64,000 nucleotides of DNA, taken from positions 1 through 64,000 of the forward strand of contig NZ_JACBYP010000011.1 of assembly GCF_018982965.1 (NCBI RefSeq). The letters run 5' to 3'. The notes beneath the pieces were generated by a model, which had not been told where the DNA came from, searched no databases, and worked only from the letters and a program-made list of their open reading frames with translations. This DNA comes from Streptomyces mayonensis. Lineage in GTDB: Bacteria > Actinomycetota > Actinomycetes > Streptomycetales > Streptomycetaceae. Both the position numbers and the translations under genes were made by a program. This document shows positions 1 to 8,435 of this stretch, piece after piece. The first letter of the stretch is position 1, and each line of letters starts with the position of its first letter.

Positions 1-172
1 GCCGGGTAGTGGCCGGCGTTGGGGCGGGCCGGGGGTGGGTCGCGCTGCCCGGCGCTGGCGGGGTGCCGCTGCGCCCACCCGTGCCGCCCTGGGGGCACCT
101 CCCAGGCCCTTGTGGCACTGGGGGAGGCACGACTGCCCGCAGCTGGGGCGGCCGGGTGAGGCCGGGTGCGGG
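1..172. other. Leading intergenic stretch with an inverted repeat
   Basis: No gene is supported in the first 172 bases. Around 98-127 there is an imperfect inverted repeat (cctcccag pairing with ctgggggagg) that could end transcription of a gene left of the window or be one of the short palindromic elements common between Streptomyces genes. Reading frames that cross it carry no recognisable protein. Confidence 0.35.
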
Positions 173-667
173 CTACGCCCGGCGGAAGCTGAGGGTTTCT
201 CCCTCCGCTCCTGTGCGCCACAGGTCGTTGCAGGCCTCGGCCATCGCGGGGAGGCCCTCGGTGATCTGGCCCCAGACCGTGCCCGGGACCCAGCCGACGT
301 CGGCGTTGAGGAGCAGGTTGTTGCGCTCGTAGAAGAGGGCGAGGTCGACGAGGGTGGTGCCGGGGCGGACCTCGCGGTCGTAGCCGTACGCCTTGGTGCC
401 CAACTCGGCACCGGCGAAGGCGAAGTAGCACAGATCGCCCGGAATGGGAGTTACCGTCGGATTCTCCAGCGGTGGCTCGGATGTCGCGAAGGGCGGGAAG
501 AGGGCGTAGATCTCGTTGCGCGCGTATTTGGCGTGGTACACGTCGCCGCCGAGGGGGAGCGCGTCCCAGACGGCCGCGCAGGTGATCGGGGCCCGGTCGT
601 CGAGCAGTTGGGCCGTGCAGGTGATTCCGCGCTTGACCAGCGAGACTTCGATGTAGCGATCAGCCAT
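173..667 (-). CDS. DUF3830 family protein
   Basis: A 164-residue soluble protein that I place in the DUF3830 family (cyclophilin-like fold, function unknown). It has no signal peptide or membrane segment. The start is set at the ATG giving MADRYIEVSL. An in-frame ATG three codons upstream is possible but gives an unusual MEG prefix. It is transcribed divergently from the neighbouring ABC importer, and DUF3830 genes often sit beside ectoine/amino-acid uptake loci in Streptomyces, so a role in using the imported substrate is a reasonable inference, not shown by the sequence. Confidence 0.8.
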   Translation of the reverse strand: MADRYIEVSLVKRGITCTAQLLDDRAPITCAAVWDALPLGGDVYHAKYARNEIYALFPPFATSEPPLENPTVTPIPGDLCYFAFAGAELGTKAYGYDREVRPGTTLVDLALFYERNNLLLNADVGWVPGTVWGQITEGLPAMAEACNDLWRTGAEGETLSFRRA

Positions 668-784
668 GCCCTCCATGGCAGTGGTTCAGCGACCCGTGGT
701 CAAGAGCGCCGTGCCGTGGCGGGCGGAGGTCTCGGACTGAAAAAGATCGGCATAACCTGCCCCCCATCGGGTAGCTGCGCGCCC

Positions 785-1714
785 ATGGCTCCACCACACA
801 GAACCCCTACATTGGGGATATCCGACCATAGGCCCCGCACAGCCGGGCCCACTCGCCGGTCGCTGCTCGCGGGGGTTGCGGCGCTCGGCGCGCTGGGGGC
901 GGCCGGCTGTTCGCGGGTGGCGACCGCCTCCGACGTGAAAGGGGGTGACCTGCTCGACCGGATCCGGGCCCAGGGTGTGGCCCGGCTCGGTATCGCGGGC
1001 GAGGTCCCCTTCGGGTACATCGACAAGAACGGCGAACTCACCGGCGAGGCCCCGGAGCTGGCGAAGGTCATCTTCAAGCGGCTCGGGGTGGACCGGGTGC
1101 AGCCGGTGCCGACGGAGTTCGGCTCGCTCGTGCCGGGGCTGGCGTCGCAGCAGTTCGACATCGTGGCGGCCGGGATGTACATCAACGCCGACCGCTGTCA
1201 GCAGGTCATCTTCTCCGACCCCGACTACCAGATGCTCGACGCGTACATCGTGCGCAAGGGCAACCCGCTCGGGCTGCGCAACTACCGGGACGTCGTCGAG
1301 AAGAAGGCCAAGTTCGCGACCGGCACCGGCTACGCCGAGATCGCCTACGCGGTGGAGCACGGGTACAAGGAGGACGACATCCTGATCGTCCCCGACCAGG
1401 TGGCCGGTCTCAACGCCGTCGAGGCCGGGCGCGTGGACGTCTTCGCGGGCACCGCGCTGACCGTCCGTGAAGTGGTGAAGAAGTCCACCAAGGCCGAGGC
1501 GACCGAGCCCTTCGCGCCGCTCGTCGGCGGCAAGCCCCACGTCGACGGCGGTGCCTTCGCCTTCCGTCCGGACGAGACCAACCTGCGGGACGCGTTCAAC
1601 GTCGAGCTGCAGAAGCTCAAGAAGAGCGGCGAACTGCTCCGCATCCTCAAACCCTTCGGTTTCACCGAGGAAGAGATGACCGATCTGACCGCGAAGGAGC
1701 TCTGCGGCGGATGA
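785..1714 (+). CDS. ehuB: ABC importer substrate-binding lipoprotein (EhuB-like)
   Basis: A 309-residue periplasmic-binding-protein-type solute receptor for polar amino acids or ectoine/hydroxyectoine. The N-terminus has a twin-arginine stretch (TRRSLL, about residues 24-29), a hydrophobic segment and a lipobox ending AAGC with Cys42, so it is probably a Tat-exported lipoprotein. The mature part has the SBP_bac_3 pattern: VARLGIAGEVPFGYID opening, then GELTGEAPELAKVI, then a C-terminal lobe ending near EEEMTDLT. The start is the ATG closest to the signal peptide, since the frame stays open far upstream. It overlaps ehuC by 4 bp (ATGA), the first joint of a four-gene operon. The substrate (ectoine versus another amino acid) is inferred from family resemblance. 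Confidence 0.85.
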   Translation: MAPPHRTPTLGISDHRPRTAGPTRRSLLAGVAALGALGAAGCSRVATASDVKGGDLLDRIRAQGVARLGIAGEVPFGYIDKNGELTGEAPELAKVIFKRLGVDRVQPVPTEFGSLVPGLASQQFDIVAAGMYINADRCQQVIFSDPDYQMLDAYIVRKGNPLGLRNYRDVVEKKAKFATGTGYAEIAYAVEHGYKEDDILIVPDQVAGLNAVEAGRVDVFAGTALTVREVVKKSTKAEATEPFAPLVGGKPHVDGGAFAFRPDETNLRDAFNVELQKLKKSGELLRILKPFGFTEEEMTDLTAKELCGG

Positions 1715-2412
1715 CCTCGGGACTGTGGGAACTGGTACTCCAGGGTGTCTGGGTCACCATCCAGCTGCTCTTCTTCAGCGCACTGCTCGCGACGGCCGTC
1801 TCCTTCGTGGCCGGTGTCGCGCGCACCCACCGGCTGTGGATCGTGCGCTTCCTCGCGGGCCTCTACACCGAGGTCTTCCGCGGCACCTCCGCGCTGGTGA
1901 TGATCTTCTGGGTGTTCTTCGTGCTGCCGCCGGCCTTCGGCTGGCAGCTGGTGCCGATGTGGGCGGGCACGCTGGCGCTCGGTCTGACCTACGGGGCGTA
2001 CGGCTCCGAGATCGTGCGCGGGGCGCTCGCCGCGGTGGATCCGGCGCAGAAGGAGGGCGGCATCGCCCTCAGCTTCACGCCCTGGCAGCGGATGAAGCTG
2101 ATCATGCTGCCGCAGGCGGTGCCGGAGATGATCCCGCCCTTCTCCAACCTGCTGATCGAGCTGCTCAAGGGCACCGCCCTGGTCTCGATCATGGGCATGG
2201 GCGACCTCGCGTTCAGCGGCAACCTGGTGCGCCTGGCGCTGCAGGAGAGCGCGGAGATCTACACGTACATCCTGCTGATCTACTTCGTGATCGCGTTCCT
2301 GCTCACGCGGGTGATGCGCGGTCTGGAGAAGAAGCTGAAGGCGGGCGTCGGCAAGGCCCCGCAGAAAAAGACGGCGGCCGTGCGCGTGCCTGAGGGAAGT
2401 GGTGTGTCGTGA
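1711..2412 (+). CDS. ehuC: ABC importer permease (EhuC-like)
   Basis: A 233-residue inner-membrane permease of the polar-amino-acid family (HisM/GlnP type) with about five membrane helices. The cytoplasmic coupling loop for the ATPase is visible around residues 105-140 (GSEIVRGALAAVDPAQKEGGIALS, the EAA-type loop). A basic tail (EKKLKAGVGKAPQKKTAAV) ends the protein. The gene starts inside the ehuB stop (ATGA) and its own stop overlaps the ehuD start by 4 bp, implying translational coupling within the importer operon. Neighbours supply the receptor, second permease and ATPase. Confidence 0.88.
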   Translation: MTSGLWELVLQGVWVTIQLLFFSALLATAVSFVAGVARTHRLWIVRFLAGLYTEVFRGTSALVMIFWVFFVLPPAFGWQLVPMWAGTLALGLTYGAYGSEIVRGALAAVDPAQKEGGIALSFTPWQRMKLIMLPQAVPEMIPPFSNLLIELLKGTALVSIMGMGDLAFSGNLVRLALQESAEIYTYILLIYFVIAFLLTRVMRGLEKKLKAGVGKAPQKKTAAVRVPEGSGVS

Positions 2413-3059
2413 AATGGGACTGGAGCGCGGTCTCCGACTTCATGCCGCACTTCTGGGACGGCCTGCTGGTCACCCTGCAGATCCTGGTCCTCGGCTCGCT
2501 GGTCTCCTTCGGCGTCGGCCTGGTGTGGGCGCTGCTGATGCGGGTGCCGAGCCGCTGGGTGACCTGGCCGGTGGGTGTGATCACCGAGTTCATCCGGAAC
2601 ACGCCGCTGCTGGTGCAGCTGTTCTTCCTCTTCTACGTGCTGCCCGAGTGGAACATCACGTTCTCGGCGCTCACCACCGGTGTGGTCGCCATCGGTCTGC
2701 ACTACTCGACGTACACGATGCAGGTCTACCGGGCCGGCATCGAGGGGGTGCCGGTCGGCCAGTGGGAGGCCGCGACGGCGCTGAACCTGCCGCTGGCGCG
2801 GACGTGGACGGCGGTCATCCTGCCGCAGGCGATCCGCCGGGTGGTGCCCGCCCTCGGCAACTACGTGATCTCCATGCTGAAGGACACGCCGCTGCTGATG
2901 GCGATCACGGTGCTGGAGATGCTCGGCGAGGCGCGGCTGTTCTCGCAGCAGAACTTCCAGTTCACCGAGCCCCTGACCGTGATCGGTGTGGCCTTCATCA
3001 TCATCTCCTACCTGGCCTCCCTTGCCCTGCGAGCCCTGGAGCGACGCCTTGTCCACTGA
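2409..3059 (+). CDS. ehuD: ABC importer permease (EhuD-like)
   Basis: A 216-residue second permease of the same importer, paralogous to the previous gene. It has five predicted helices, an opening MKWDWSAVSDFMPHFWDG and an EAA-type coupling loop near residues 112-140 (YRAGIEGVPVGQWEAATALNL). The start is GTG in a gtgaaa context overlapping the ehuC stop. Its stop lies just inside the probable TTG start region of ehuA, so all four importer genes are packed without intergenic space. Confidence 0.88.
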   Translation: MKWDWSAVSDFMPHFWDGLLVTLQILVLGSLVSFGVGLVWALLMRVPSRWVTWPVGVITEFIRNTPLLVQLFFLFYVLPEWNITFSALTTGVVAIGLHYSTYTMQVYRAGIEGVPVGQWEAATALNLPLARTWTAVILPQAIRRVVPALGNYVISMLKDTPLLMAITVLEMLGEARLFSQQNFQFTEPLTVIGVAFIIISYLASLALRALERRLVH

Positions 3060-3834
3060 AACCCTTCCCAACCCCGAGAAGAGCCCGGAGCAGGGCGGGG
3101 GCGAGCTGATCCGGCTGGAGCAGGTCACCAAGCGGTTCGGGTCCAACACCGTCCTGGACCACCTCGACTTCGCCGTGGACGCCGGCAAGCACGTGACCCT
3201 GATCGGGCCGTCCGGCTCGGGCAAGACGACGATCCTGCGGCTGCTGATGACGCTGCTCAAGCCCGACGAGGGCACGATCACCGTGGACGGGCAGAAGCTC
3301 TTCCCGGCGACCGAGAAGGAGCGGCGGGAGGTGCGCAAGCAGATCGGCATGGTGTTCCAGCAGTTCAACCTGTTCCCGAACATGACGGTGCTGCGCAACA
3401 TCACCGAGGCGCCGGTCACCGTGCTCGGCATGTCCAAGGACGAGGCGGTGGAGCGCGCCAAGGGGCTGCTCGACATGGTCGGCCTCGCCGACAAGTGCGA
3501 CGCACACCCCGCCCAGCTCTCCGGCGGCCAGCAGCAGCGGGTGGCGATCGCCCGGGCGCTGGCGATGCGGCCGAAGGTGCTGCTGCTCGACGAGGTGACC
3601 TCGGCGCTCGACCCGGAGCTGGTCGCGGGCGTCCTGGACCTGCTGCGGGACATCGCCCGGAGCACGGACATCACCATGCTGTGCGTGACCCACGAGATGA
3701 ACTTCGCCCGGGACATCTCGGACCAGGTCCTGATGTTCGACTCGGGCCGGGTCATCGAGGCCGGCCCGCCGGAGAAGATCTTCAGCGAGCCGGAGCACGA
3801 CCGGACGCGGGAGTTCCTCAGCGCGGTCCTGTAG
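3049..3834 (+). CDS. ehuA: ABC importer ATPase (EhuA-like)
   Basis: A 261-residue ATP-binding subunit that drives uptake through the two preceding permeases. All ABC landmarks are present: Walker A GPSGSGKTT, Q-loop VFQQFNLF, signature LSGGQQQRV, Walker B VLLLDEVTSAL and the switch histidine in CVTHEMNFA. I chose the TTG at 3049, which gives LSTETLPNP, because the frame is open further upstream only through ehuD sequence and this start overlaps the ehuD stop by 11 bases like the other operon joints. The true start could be a few codons later, since the domain proper begins at LIRLEQVTKRFG. Confidence 0.88.
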   Translation: MSTETLPNPEKSPEQGGGELIRLEQVTKRFGSNTVLDHLDFAVDAGKHVTLIGPSGSGKTTILRLLMTLLKPDEGTITVDGQKLFPATEKERREVRKQIGMVFQQFNLFPNMTVLRNITEAPVTVLGMSKDEAVERAKGLLDMVGLADKCDAHPAQLSGGQQQRVAIARALAMRPKVLLLDEVTSALDPELVAGVLDLLRDIARSTDITMLCVTHEMNFARDISDQVLMFDSGRVIEAGPPEKIFSEPEHDRTREFLSAVL

Positions 3835-3865
3835 CCGCCCGGGGCCCGGCAGGCATCGGGTGTCA

Positions 3866-3909
3866 CTGCCCCAACGTCCGCAACGGCCGAGGTCGGAGCG
3901 TTGGGGCAG
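3866..3909. terminator. Long inverted repeat after the importer operon
   Basis: An 11-bp perfect stem (ctgccccaacg at 3866-3876 pairing with cgttggggcag at 3899-3909), extended inward by tccg/cgga, lies 31 bases after the ehuA stop. There is no T-tract, as is usual for Streptomyces terminators. A regulatory role for the downstream IclR gene cannot be excluded. Confidence 0.5.
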
Positions 3910-4011
3910 GCCTGTGGCATATGCCAGAGGGCCAGCGGCGCAGATGGGGGCCCTGAAATCCGGCCAACTCCCCCTCACGGGAGCCCTCTTGGCGGCTATC
4001 GTGGAGGGGAT

Positions 4012-4035
4012 CCGACAGATAATTCCACTGTCCGG
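4012..4035 (+). promoter_or_regulatory. Candidate operator/-10 region of the IclR gene
   Basis: A gapped inverted repeat, ccgacag - 9 nt - ctgtccgg, encloses a good -10-like hexamer gataat (4018-4023), about 60 bases before the iclR start. Palindromes over the promoter are typical of IclR autoregulation. No convincing -35 at standard spacing was found. Confidence 0.35.
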
Positions 4036-4095
4036 AGCGGGGGCACAGGCAGGGACAGGGACAGGACCCACCAGCGAGCGCAGGGGGAGACCACC

Positions 4096-4857
4096 GTGGC
4101 GCTGCAGCACAAGCCGACCGCGCCGCACCACTCGGTCCAGGACGCCCTGCGCGTCCTGGAGACGGTGACGCGGCACGCCGCCTCCGGGGTGACCGACACC
4201 GAGATCGCCCGCGACTCGGGCCTCGGCCCGGAGCGGCTGACCTCCCTCCTGCGCATGCTGCGCCGCGAGGGCTACGTGGAGCAGACCGCCGACGGGGCGT
4301 ACGTCACGGGCGACGTCCTGGCCCGGCTGGGCTCGGCGCACAACCGGGAGGCGGCCCTGCGCGAGCGCCTCCAGCGCACCCTGGACCGGCTGCGCGACTC
4401 GGTGGGAGCCGCCGTCTACATCAGCCGGTACGTCGACGGCGAGGTCAGCGTCACGCAGTACGCCGACAGCCCGGCCGCGCCCCGGGTGAACGAGTGGGTG
4501 GACTTCCGGGTCTCGGCGCACGCCACCGCGGTCGGCAAGAGCCTGCTGACCCAGCTGGACCACGCGGGACGCCGCGACCACCTGGCCCGGCACAAGATGG
4601 CCCGTCTGACCTCGCGCACCATCACGAGCGACCGCCTGCTGCTGTCCCGGCTGGAGTCCCAGCCGCCCACGGTCCCGGTCCTCGACCTCCAGGAGTACGC
4701 GGTGGGCACGGTCTGCGCGGCCGTGCCGCTCACCGCCGGTTCCGCCGCGGGCTGCCTGGCCCTGTCCCTCCCGGTGGAGCACGCGCACCGGCTGCGCGAG
4801 GCGGCGGAGGAGCTGAACCGCAACGCGGCGCCGGTCCTGCTGTCGCTGGCGATCTGA
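4096..4857 (+). CDS. IclR-family transcriptional regulator
   Basis: A 253-residue one-component regulator. The N-terminal winged helix-turn-helix spans about residues 12-75 (ALRVLETVTRHAASGVTDTEIARDSG, then LTSLLRMLRREGYVEQ). The C-terminal IclR effector domain runs from about 95 to 250, with the usual SAHATAVGKSLL motif and a TVCAAVPLTAG strand. The start is GTG preceded by a strong gggggaga ribosome binding site; the longer upstream frame has no such signal. It sits just after the ehuBCDA-like importer in the same direction, so control of that uptake system is the simplest inference. Confidence 0.88.
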   Translation: MALQHKPTAPHHSVQDALRVLETVTRHAASGVTDTEIARDSGLGPERLTSLLRMLRREGYVEQTADGAYVTGDVLARLGSAHNREAALRERLQRTLDRLRDSVGAAVYISRYVDGEVSVTQYADSPAAPRVNEWVDFRVSAHATAVGKSLLTQLDHAGRRDHLARHKMARLTSRTITSDRLLLSRLESQPPTVPVLDLQEYAVGTVCAAVPLTAGSAAGCLALSLPVEHAHRLREAAEELNRNAAPVLLSLAI

Positions 4858-4958
4858 GCAGCCCCTGGCCAGTGGCCCGGGCGGTGGTCGGGAGCACCTC
4901 CGCGGACCAGGTAGTATTTTCGTTGTCGCCGACCGCGGAAGCGGGCGGCGGGAGTCAT

Positions 4959-5032
4959 GCGCCGCTAGCTCAGTTGGTTAGAGCAGCTGACTCTTAATCA
5001 GCGGGTCCGGGGTTCGAGTCCCTGGCGGCGCA
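4959..5032 (+). tRNA. tRNA-Lys (CTT), first copy
   Basis: A 74-nt cloverleaf with acceptor stem gcgccgc/gcggcgc, D-arm starting tagctcagttggttagagc, anticodon stem gctga/tcagc with loop ctcttaa (anticodon CTT), T-arm ggttcgagtcc and discriminator A. CCA is not encoded. A tagtat -10-like hexamer lies at 4912-4917. An identical copy lies at 8436-8509. Confidence 0.97.
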
Positions 5033-5042
5033 CAGCGAAGAA

Positions 5043-5071
5043 GCCCCTCGCCCGGAGCGAGGGGCTCTTTT
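5043..5071 (+). terminator. Rho-independent terminator of tRNA-Lys
   Basis: A nine-base-pair stem, gcccctcgc (5043-5051) and gcgaggggc (5057-5065), with loop ccgga is followed by ctcttttcc, giving a short T-tract. It begins 10 bases after the tRNA. Confidence 0.8.
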
Positions 5072-5083
5072 CCGTGCCCGGTA

Positions 5084-5142
5084 TCTTCCGTACCAGGGCC
5101 CTTCCTGCCCGGGTCCTTCCTGCCGGGGTCCTTCGTGCCCGG
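5084..5142. repeat. Short 14-15 bp tandem repeat in the monooxygenase 3' region
   Basis: About four degenerate units of the type ccttcctgcccgggt lie between the tRNA terminator and the stop codon of the minus-strand monooxygenase gene. They have no coding sense in any frame. Confidence 0.55.
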
Positions 5143-5145
5143 TGC

Positions 5146-5751
5146 TCAGAAGGTGACGTCGGAGCACGCGTAGAACGCGTTGCCCGTGTCGGCGATCGTC
5201 CACACCGCGACGATCACGTGGTGCCCGCTGAGCCCCGACGGCAGCCTGCCGCTGTGGGAGAGGGTGCCCGGCGGCCGCTGGTTGTTGTACGGCACCGTCA
5301 GGAACGGCGTGAGGTTGAGGTCGGACCGGGCGAGGTTGTGGTTCTGGTTCCAGCCCGGCTTGGTGGCGTAGTACTTGAAGTCGGTCGTGGCGTGACTGAC
5401 GGTGAACTGCCATCGGAAGGTGTAGTTCTGCCCGCCGTTGACTCTCGTGGTCGGCCACGCCCCGCCGCCCGGTGTTCTCGGGCTGTCGAGCTGGGCGAAG
5501 CGGGTGTTGTTGCCCGAGCAGATCTGCCCGTCGGCCGCTCCGCCGCCCGGGAAGCCCTTGGGCCCCTCGACGCTCTGCGGCTCCCACTGGATGGACCCGC
5601 AGTTGCTGACACTGCCGTTCTGGCAGAGCTTCTGCCGGCTGACGGGAAGATCGGTGTATCCGTGTCCGCTGGCCCCGCCGGACGAGAGGACGAGGGCTCC
5701 GGTGGTCGCCATGCCCACGGCGGCGGCGTACAGCTTGGTCCTTGAGCGCAT
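5146..5751 (-). CDS. AA10 lytic polysaccharide monooxygenase (LpmP-like)
   Basis: A 201-residue secreted copper enzyme that oxidatively cleaves chitin- or cellulose-like glucans. A 29-residue signal peptide ends ASG, leaving His30 as mature N-terminus, the first arm of the copper histidine brace. The second arm is His120 (TVSHATTDF) and Phe193 in GNAFYACSD is the axial position. It consists of the single AA10 domain only, with no carbohydrate-binding module. In S. coelicolor the equivalent gene lies close to cslA-glxA and works with them in depositing glucan at hyphal tips (established for that locus). Here the same gene order is kept. A DasR-like operator sits in its upstream region, suggesting control by N-acetylglucosamine metabolism. 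Confidence 0.93.
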   Translation of the reverse strand: MRSRTKLYAAAVGMATTGALVLSSGGASGHGYTDLPVSRQKLCQNGSVSNCGSIQWEPQSVEGPKGFPGGGAADGQICSGNNTRFAQLDSPRTPGGGAWPTTRVNGGQNYTFRWQFTVSHATTDFKYYATKPGWNQNHNLARSDLNLTPFLTVPYNNQRPPGTLSHSGRLPSGLSGHHVIVAVWTIADTGNAFYACSDVTF

Positions 5752-5803
5752 ACTGCTGCTCCCTGTGACGTGTGGGGAAGGTCAGTGAGCCGTGCAGGTT
5801 GAG

Positions 5804-5823
5804 CGTGTAGGTCTAGACCAAGT
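5804..5823 (-). promoter_or_regulatory. DasR-responsive element (dre)-like operator
   Basis: The perfect palindrome ggtctagacc at 5810-5819, read on the minus strand as acttggtctagaccta, closely matches the dre consensus built on TGGTCTAGACCA that DasR uses at chitinase and PTS genes. It lies 55-70 bases upstream of the monooxygenase start codon, in the right place for repression. Confidence 0.75.
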
Positions 5824-5882
5824 GTCAGATTATTGCCGTGAGTTGAACATGTCCATACCAACGGCGGGGCGTGCGGGGGCGC

Positions 5883-7028
5883 TCAGACCCCCGTCTCCCC
5901 GCGCCCCGCGCAGAAGGCCACCGTCAGGTCCTTCACCAGCACCTTGCGCTCGTAGTCGTCCAGTTCCACGAGGCCGCGCACGGTCAGCCGGGTGACGGTG
6001 TCCTCCACCGAGTCCACGACCGAGGCGAGCACGCTGGCCCGCTGCGCCGCGTCCAGCGCGGCGATCCGGCGCCGGTGCATCGCCGCGGCCACCTCCGGGG
6101 CGTACTCCACCCGGACCGGCCGCACCGAGAACACCTCCAGACCGACCGGCGCCGCGTCCGCCGCCACCAGGCGGGTCAGCGTGTCGCCGGCCAGGTCGGC
6201 CGAGCTGCGGACCGTGCCGATCGGCTCCACCGGGACCCGGGCCAGCGCCGCCTCGACGCACTCGCGCAGATACGTCTCGTGGTCCTCGACGCCCAGCGTC
6301 GCCCGCGCGGTGTCCCGCACCCGCCACACCACCAGCGTCACCGCCCTGAGCGCGACCCCGTTGCCGTCGGCCGCGGGCATCGGCTCGCTGCGCCAGTGCC
6401 GCAGCCGCACGTCGACCCGGCGGCGCAGCAGCAGCGGGTTGACCCACATCAGGCCGGTGCGCCGCACCGTCCCCCGGTAACGCCCGAACAGGCCGAGCAC
6501 CCAGGCCCGTCCGGTCCGCCCCCGCGCCAGCCCGCCGAACCCGAACAGCCCGAGCACCCCGGCGCCCGCGTACGCCGCCCACTGCGCGGGCCCGAGCCCG
6601 GCCCCCGCGTACGCCGGCAGCCCGAGTGCCTGCGCCGCCAGCGGCGGTACGAGACCGGCCCACCAGGAGGTGAGGGCGCAGCCGGCCGCTCCGCACAGCC
6701 CCGCCGCCACGCCCGCGGCGCCGGGCAGCACCCGGGCCGGACGCTCCGTCAGCTCCGGGTCGGGCCGGGGTACCGGACGCGGGCGCGCGGCGACCGGGCG
6801 CCGGGTGCGGGGCTGCTCGCCGGTGCCCTGCCGGCGGCCTACGACCGCGGGCCGCAGCGGCACCGGGGCCGGGTCGGGGTCGTCGCGGAAGAGCAGGTGG
6901 ACGGGGATCTCGGTGGTGGCCTCGTTGTGGATGAGCCGTACGGCGGACCGGTGACCGGGCTCCGCCGCCGCGGGCGGCGCACCCGCCGGTGCCACGGCCT
7001 CGGGGTTCGTCGAAGATGTCGTACTCAT
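5883..7028 (-). CDS. SPFH/Band 7 domain membrane protein
   Basis: A 381-residue protein. Residues about 40-95 are a basic Pro/Arg-rich cytoplasmic segment. Hydrophobic segments near 100-130 and 145-165 anchor it, followed by a prohibitin/flotillin-like SPFH domain from about 185 (TGLMWVNPLLLRRRVDVRLRHW) to 360. The domain has the usual features of membrane-scaffold proteins but no enzymatic motif. It is the counterpart of the gene between the monooxygenase and the NlpC-like gene in other Streptomyces csl loci. A scaffold role at the hyphal tip is inference from location. Confidence 0.82.
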   Translation of the reverse strand: MSTTSSTNPEAVAPAGAPPAAAEPGHRSAVRLIHNEATTEIPVHLLFRDDPDPAPVPLRPAVVGRRQGTGEQPRTRRPVAARPRPVPRPDPELTERPARVLPGAAGVAAGLCGAAGCALTSWWAGLVPPLAAQALGLPAYAGAGLGPAQWAAYAGAGVLGLFGFGGLARGRTGRAWVLGLFGRYRGTVRRTGLMWVNPLLLRRRVDVRLRHWRSEPMPAADGNGVALRAVTLVVWRVRDTARATLGVEDHETYLRECVEAALARVPVEPIGTVRSSADLAGDTLTRLVAADAAPVGLEVFSVRPVRVEYAPEVAAAMHRRRIAALDAAQRASVLASVVDSVEDTVTRLTVRGLVELDDYERKVLVKDLTVAFCAGRGETGV

Positions 7029-7088
7029 GCGTCCTCCAGCCTCCGCGCCAGACGCGTCATGAACGGGTGATCGTCTCGGGGCGGGGCG

Positions 7089-8228
7089 TCAGGAGAAGAG
7101 CCGCCGCCAGGTCTCCGGGCCGGGGTAGCCGTCAGCCGCTCCGCCGCGCCACCCCTGGGCGCGCTGGAACGCCTCGACGCCCCGCCGGTCCGCCTCGCCC
7201 CAGCGCGGACCCGGCCCCTTGGTGTAGTACGCGCCGAACCCCTTCCTCACCAGCTGCCGGCCGAGCCGGGTGACGTACGGGTTCTCCGCACCCGGCCGGA
7301 ACACCGCCCGCCCGGGATAGCCGGCCACCCCGTGCGAGGCGACCCCGTGCGAGGCGACCCCGTGCGTGGCGGGTTCACCGGCTGCCGGGGACGCCGCCTT
7401 GCCCGCCGTGACCCCCTGGTAGCGGTACGGCACGTACTTGGCCGAGTCGGTCCAGTAGGCGTAGGGCGTGTCGCGCTTGCGGGTGTGCGGCGGGGTCTGC
7501 TCGTACGCCGTGTAGACGGTGTGCGCGGCGTCCGTCCAGCCGCCGAAGATCACCACGTGGGAGCCCTGCTCGGGGTCGGCCGCGTTGTGGAAGAGCAGGA
7601 TGTCGCCGGGCTGGAGCTCCTCCTTGGTGATCTGCTCGGCGAAGCCCGCGAGGCTCCCGGTCCACTCGTTGGCGGGCAGCTTCCACGCCATCGACACGAA
7701 CCCCGAGCAGTCCTGCCGGTAGCCGTCGGACCAGTAGGAGGTCACGCTGTACGGCACCTTCGCGGCGACCCAGGTCTTCGCCCGGTCGATGATCTCCGTA
7801 CGGGTGAGGGCGGCGGCCTTCGTGCCGGCCTGGGGCGGCGCCGGCAGGGCGGCCGACCCGTGCAGCGGCGCCCTCGGGCCCTGCGGGGTGCCCGGCTCGC
7901 CGGCCGCGGGGACACCCGGCGCCCCGGGACCGGACTCCTCTGGTCCGGGCCCTGCGGCGCCGGGCCGTTCGGGTGCGTGGGCGGCGGCGGCCGGGACCGC
8001 GGCGGCCCCCGCCGCGCCGAGGGCGGACGCGGCGGCGGTGGCCACGATCAGTGCGCGGTGCGCCGCCGGGTGGGCGAGCCCGCGGCCCGCCGGGGCGTGC
8101 GGCAGGACGCGGTGCCAGTGGCGGCACCCGGGGCACTCGCAGTCGCTCGCGGGGGCGACGTCCTCGAATACGGGAGCCTCCATCAGTACGGGAGTCTCCA
8201 TGCTGTCCACTCTCTCCACGCTCTCCAT
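7089..8228 (-). CDS. NlpC/P60-like amidase with peptidoglycan-binding domain
   Basis: A 379-residue putative cell-wall hydrolase. From the N-terminus: a cysteine-rich stretch (CECPGCRHWH, residues 30-39), a membrane helix at about 57-82, a Pro/Gly/Ala-rich linker to about 140, a papain-like domain with the catalytic Cys in RQDCSGF (Cys174) and a following histidine in QGSHVVIFGG, and a C-terminal peptidoglycan-binding segment ending PGPETWRRLFS. The start at 8228 is chosen for the upstream gagggg ribosome binding site; an alternative start 30 codons earlier lacks one. The Cys cluster on the cytoplasmic side of the helix is unusual for this family. Neighbouring genes make and modify tip glucan, so wall remodelling at the same site is likely. 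Confidence 0.8.
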   Translation of the reverse strand: MESVERVDSMETPVLMEAPVFEDVAPASDCECPGCRHWHRVLPHAPAGRGLAHPAAHRALIVATAAASALGAAGAAAVPAAAAHAPERPGAAGPGPEESGPGAPGVPAAGEPGTPQGPRAPLHGSAALPAPPQAGTKAAALTRTEIIDRAKTWVAAKVPYSVTSYWSDGYRQDCSGFVSMAWKLPANEWTGSLAGFAEQITKEELQPGDILLFHNAADPEQGSHVVIFGGWTDAAHTVYTAYEQTPPHTRKRDTPYAYWTDSAKYVPYRYQGVTAGKAASPAAGEPATHGVASHGVASHGVAGYPGRAVFRPGAENPYVTRLGRQLVRKGFGAYYTKGPGPRWGEADRRGVEAFQRAQGWRGGAADGYPGPETWRRLFS

Positions 8229-8435
8229 GCGATTCCCCTCACACTCCCGGTGGGAGGCCCGCGACGGCACACTTCGGTACATGTCGGTCAGTCTGGCAAC
8301 TGTCCCCCGGGCGCGCATGTTGACGGTCCGAATGATGTAGCCGGCCGCGCCCGGCCCCCGGGACCGCTCCCCGGGCGGGCCCGGACGCGGTCCGGAGCAC
8401 GCTCCGGGGTCGGGTAGAGTTGTGCGGGTCAGCAG

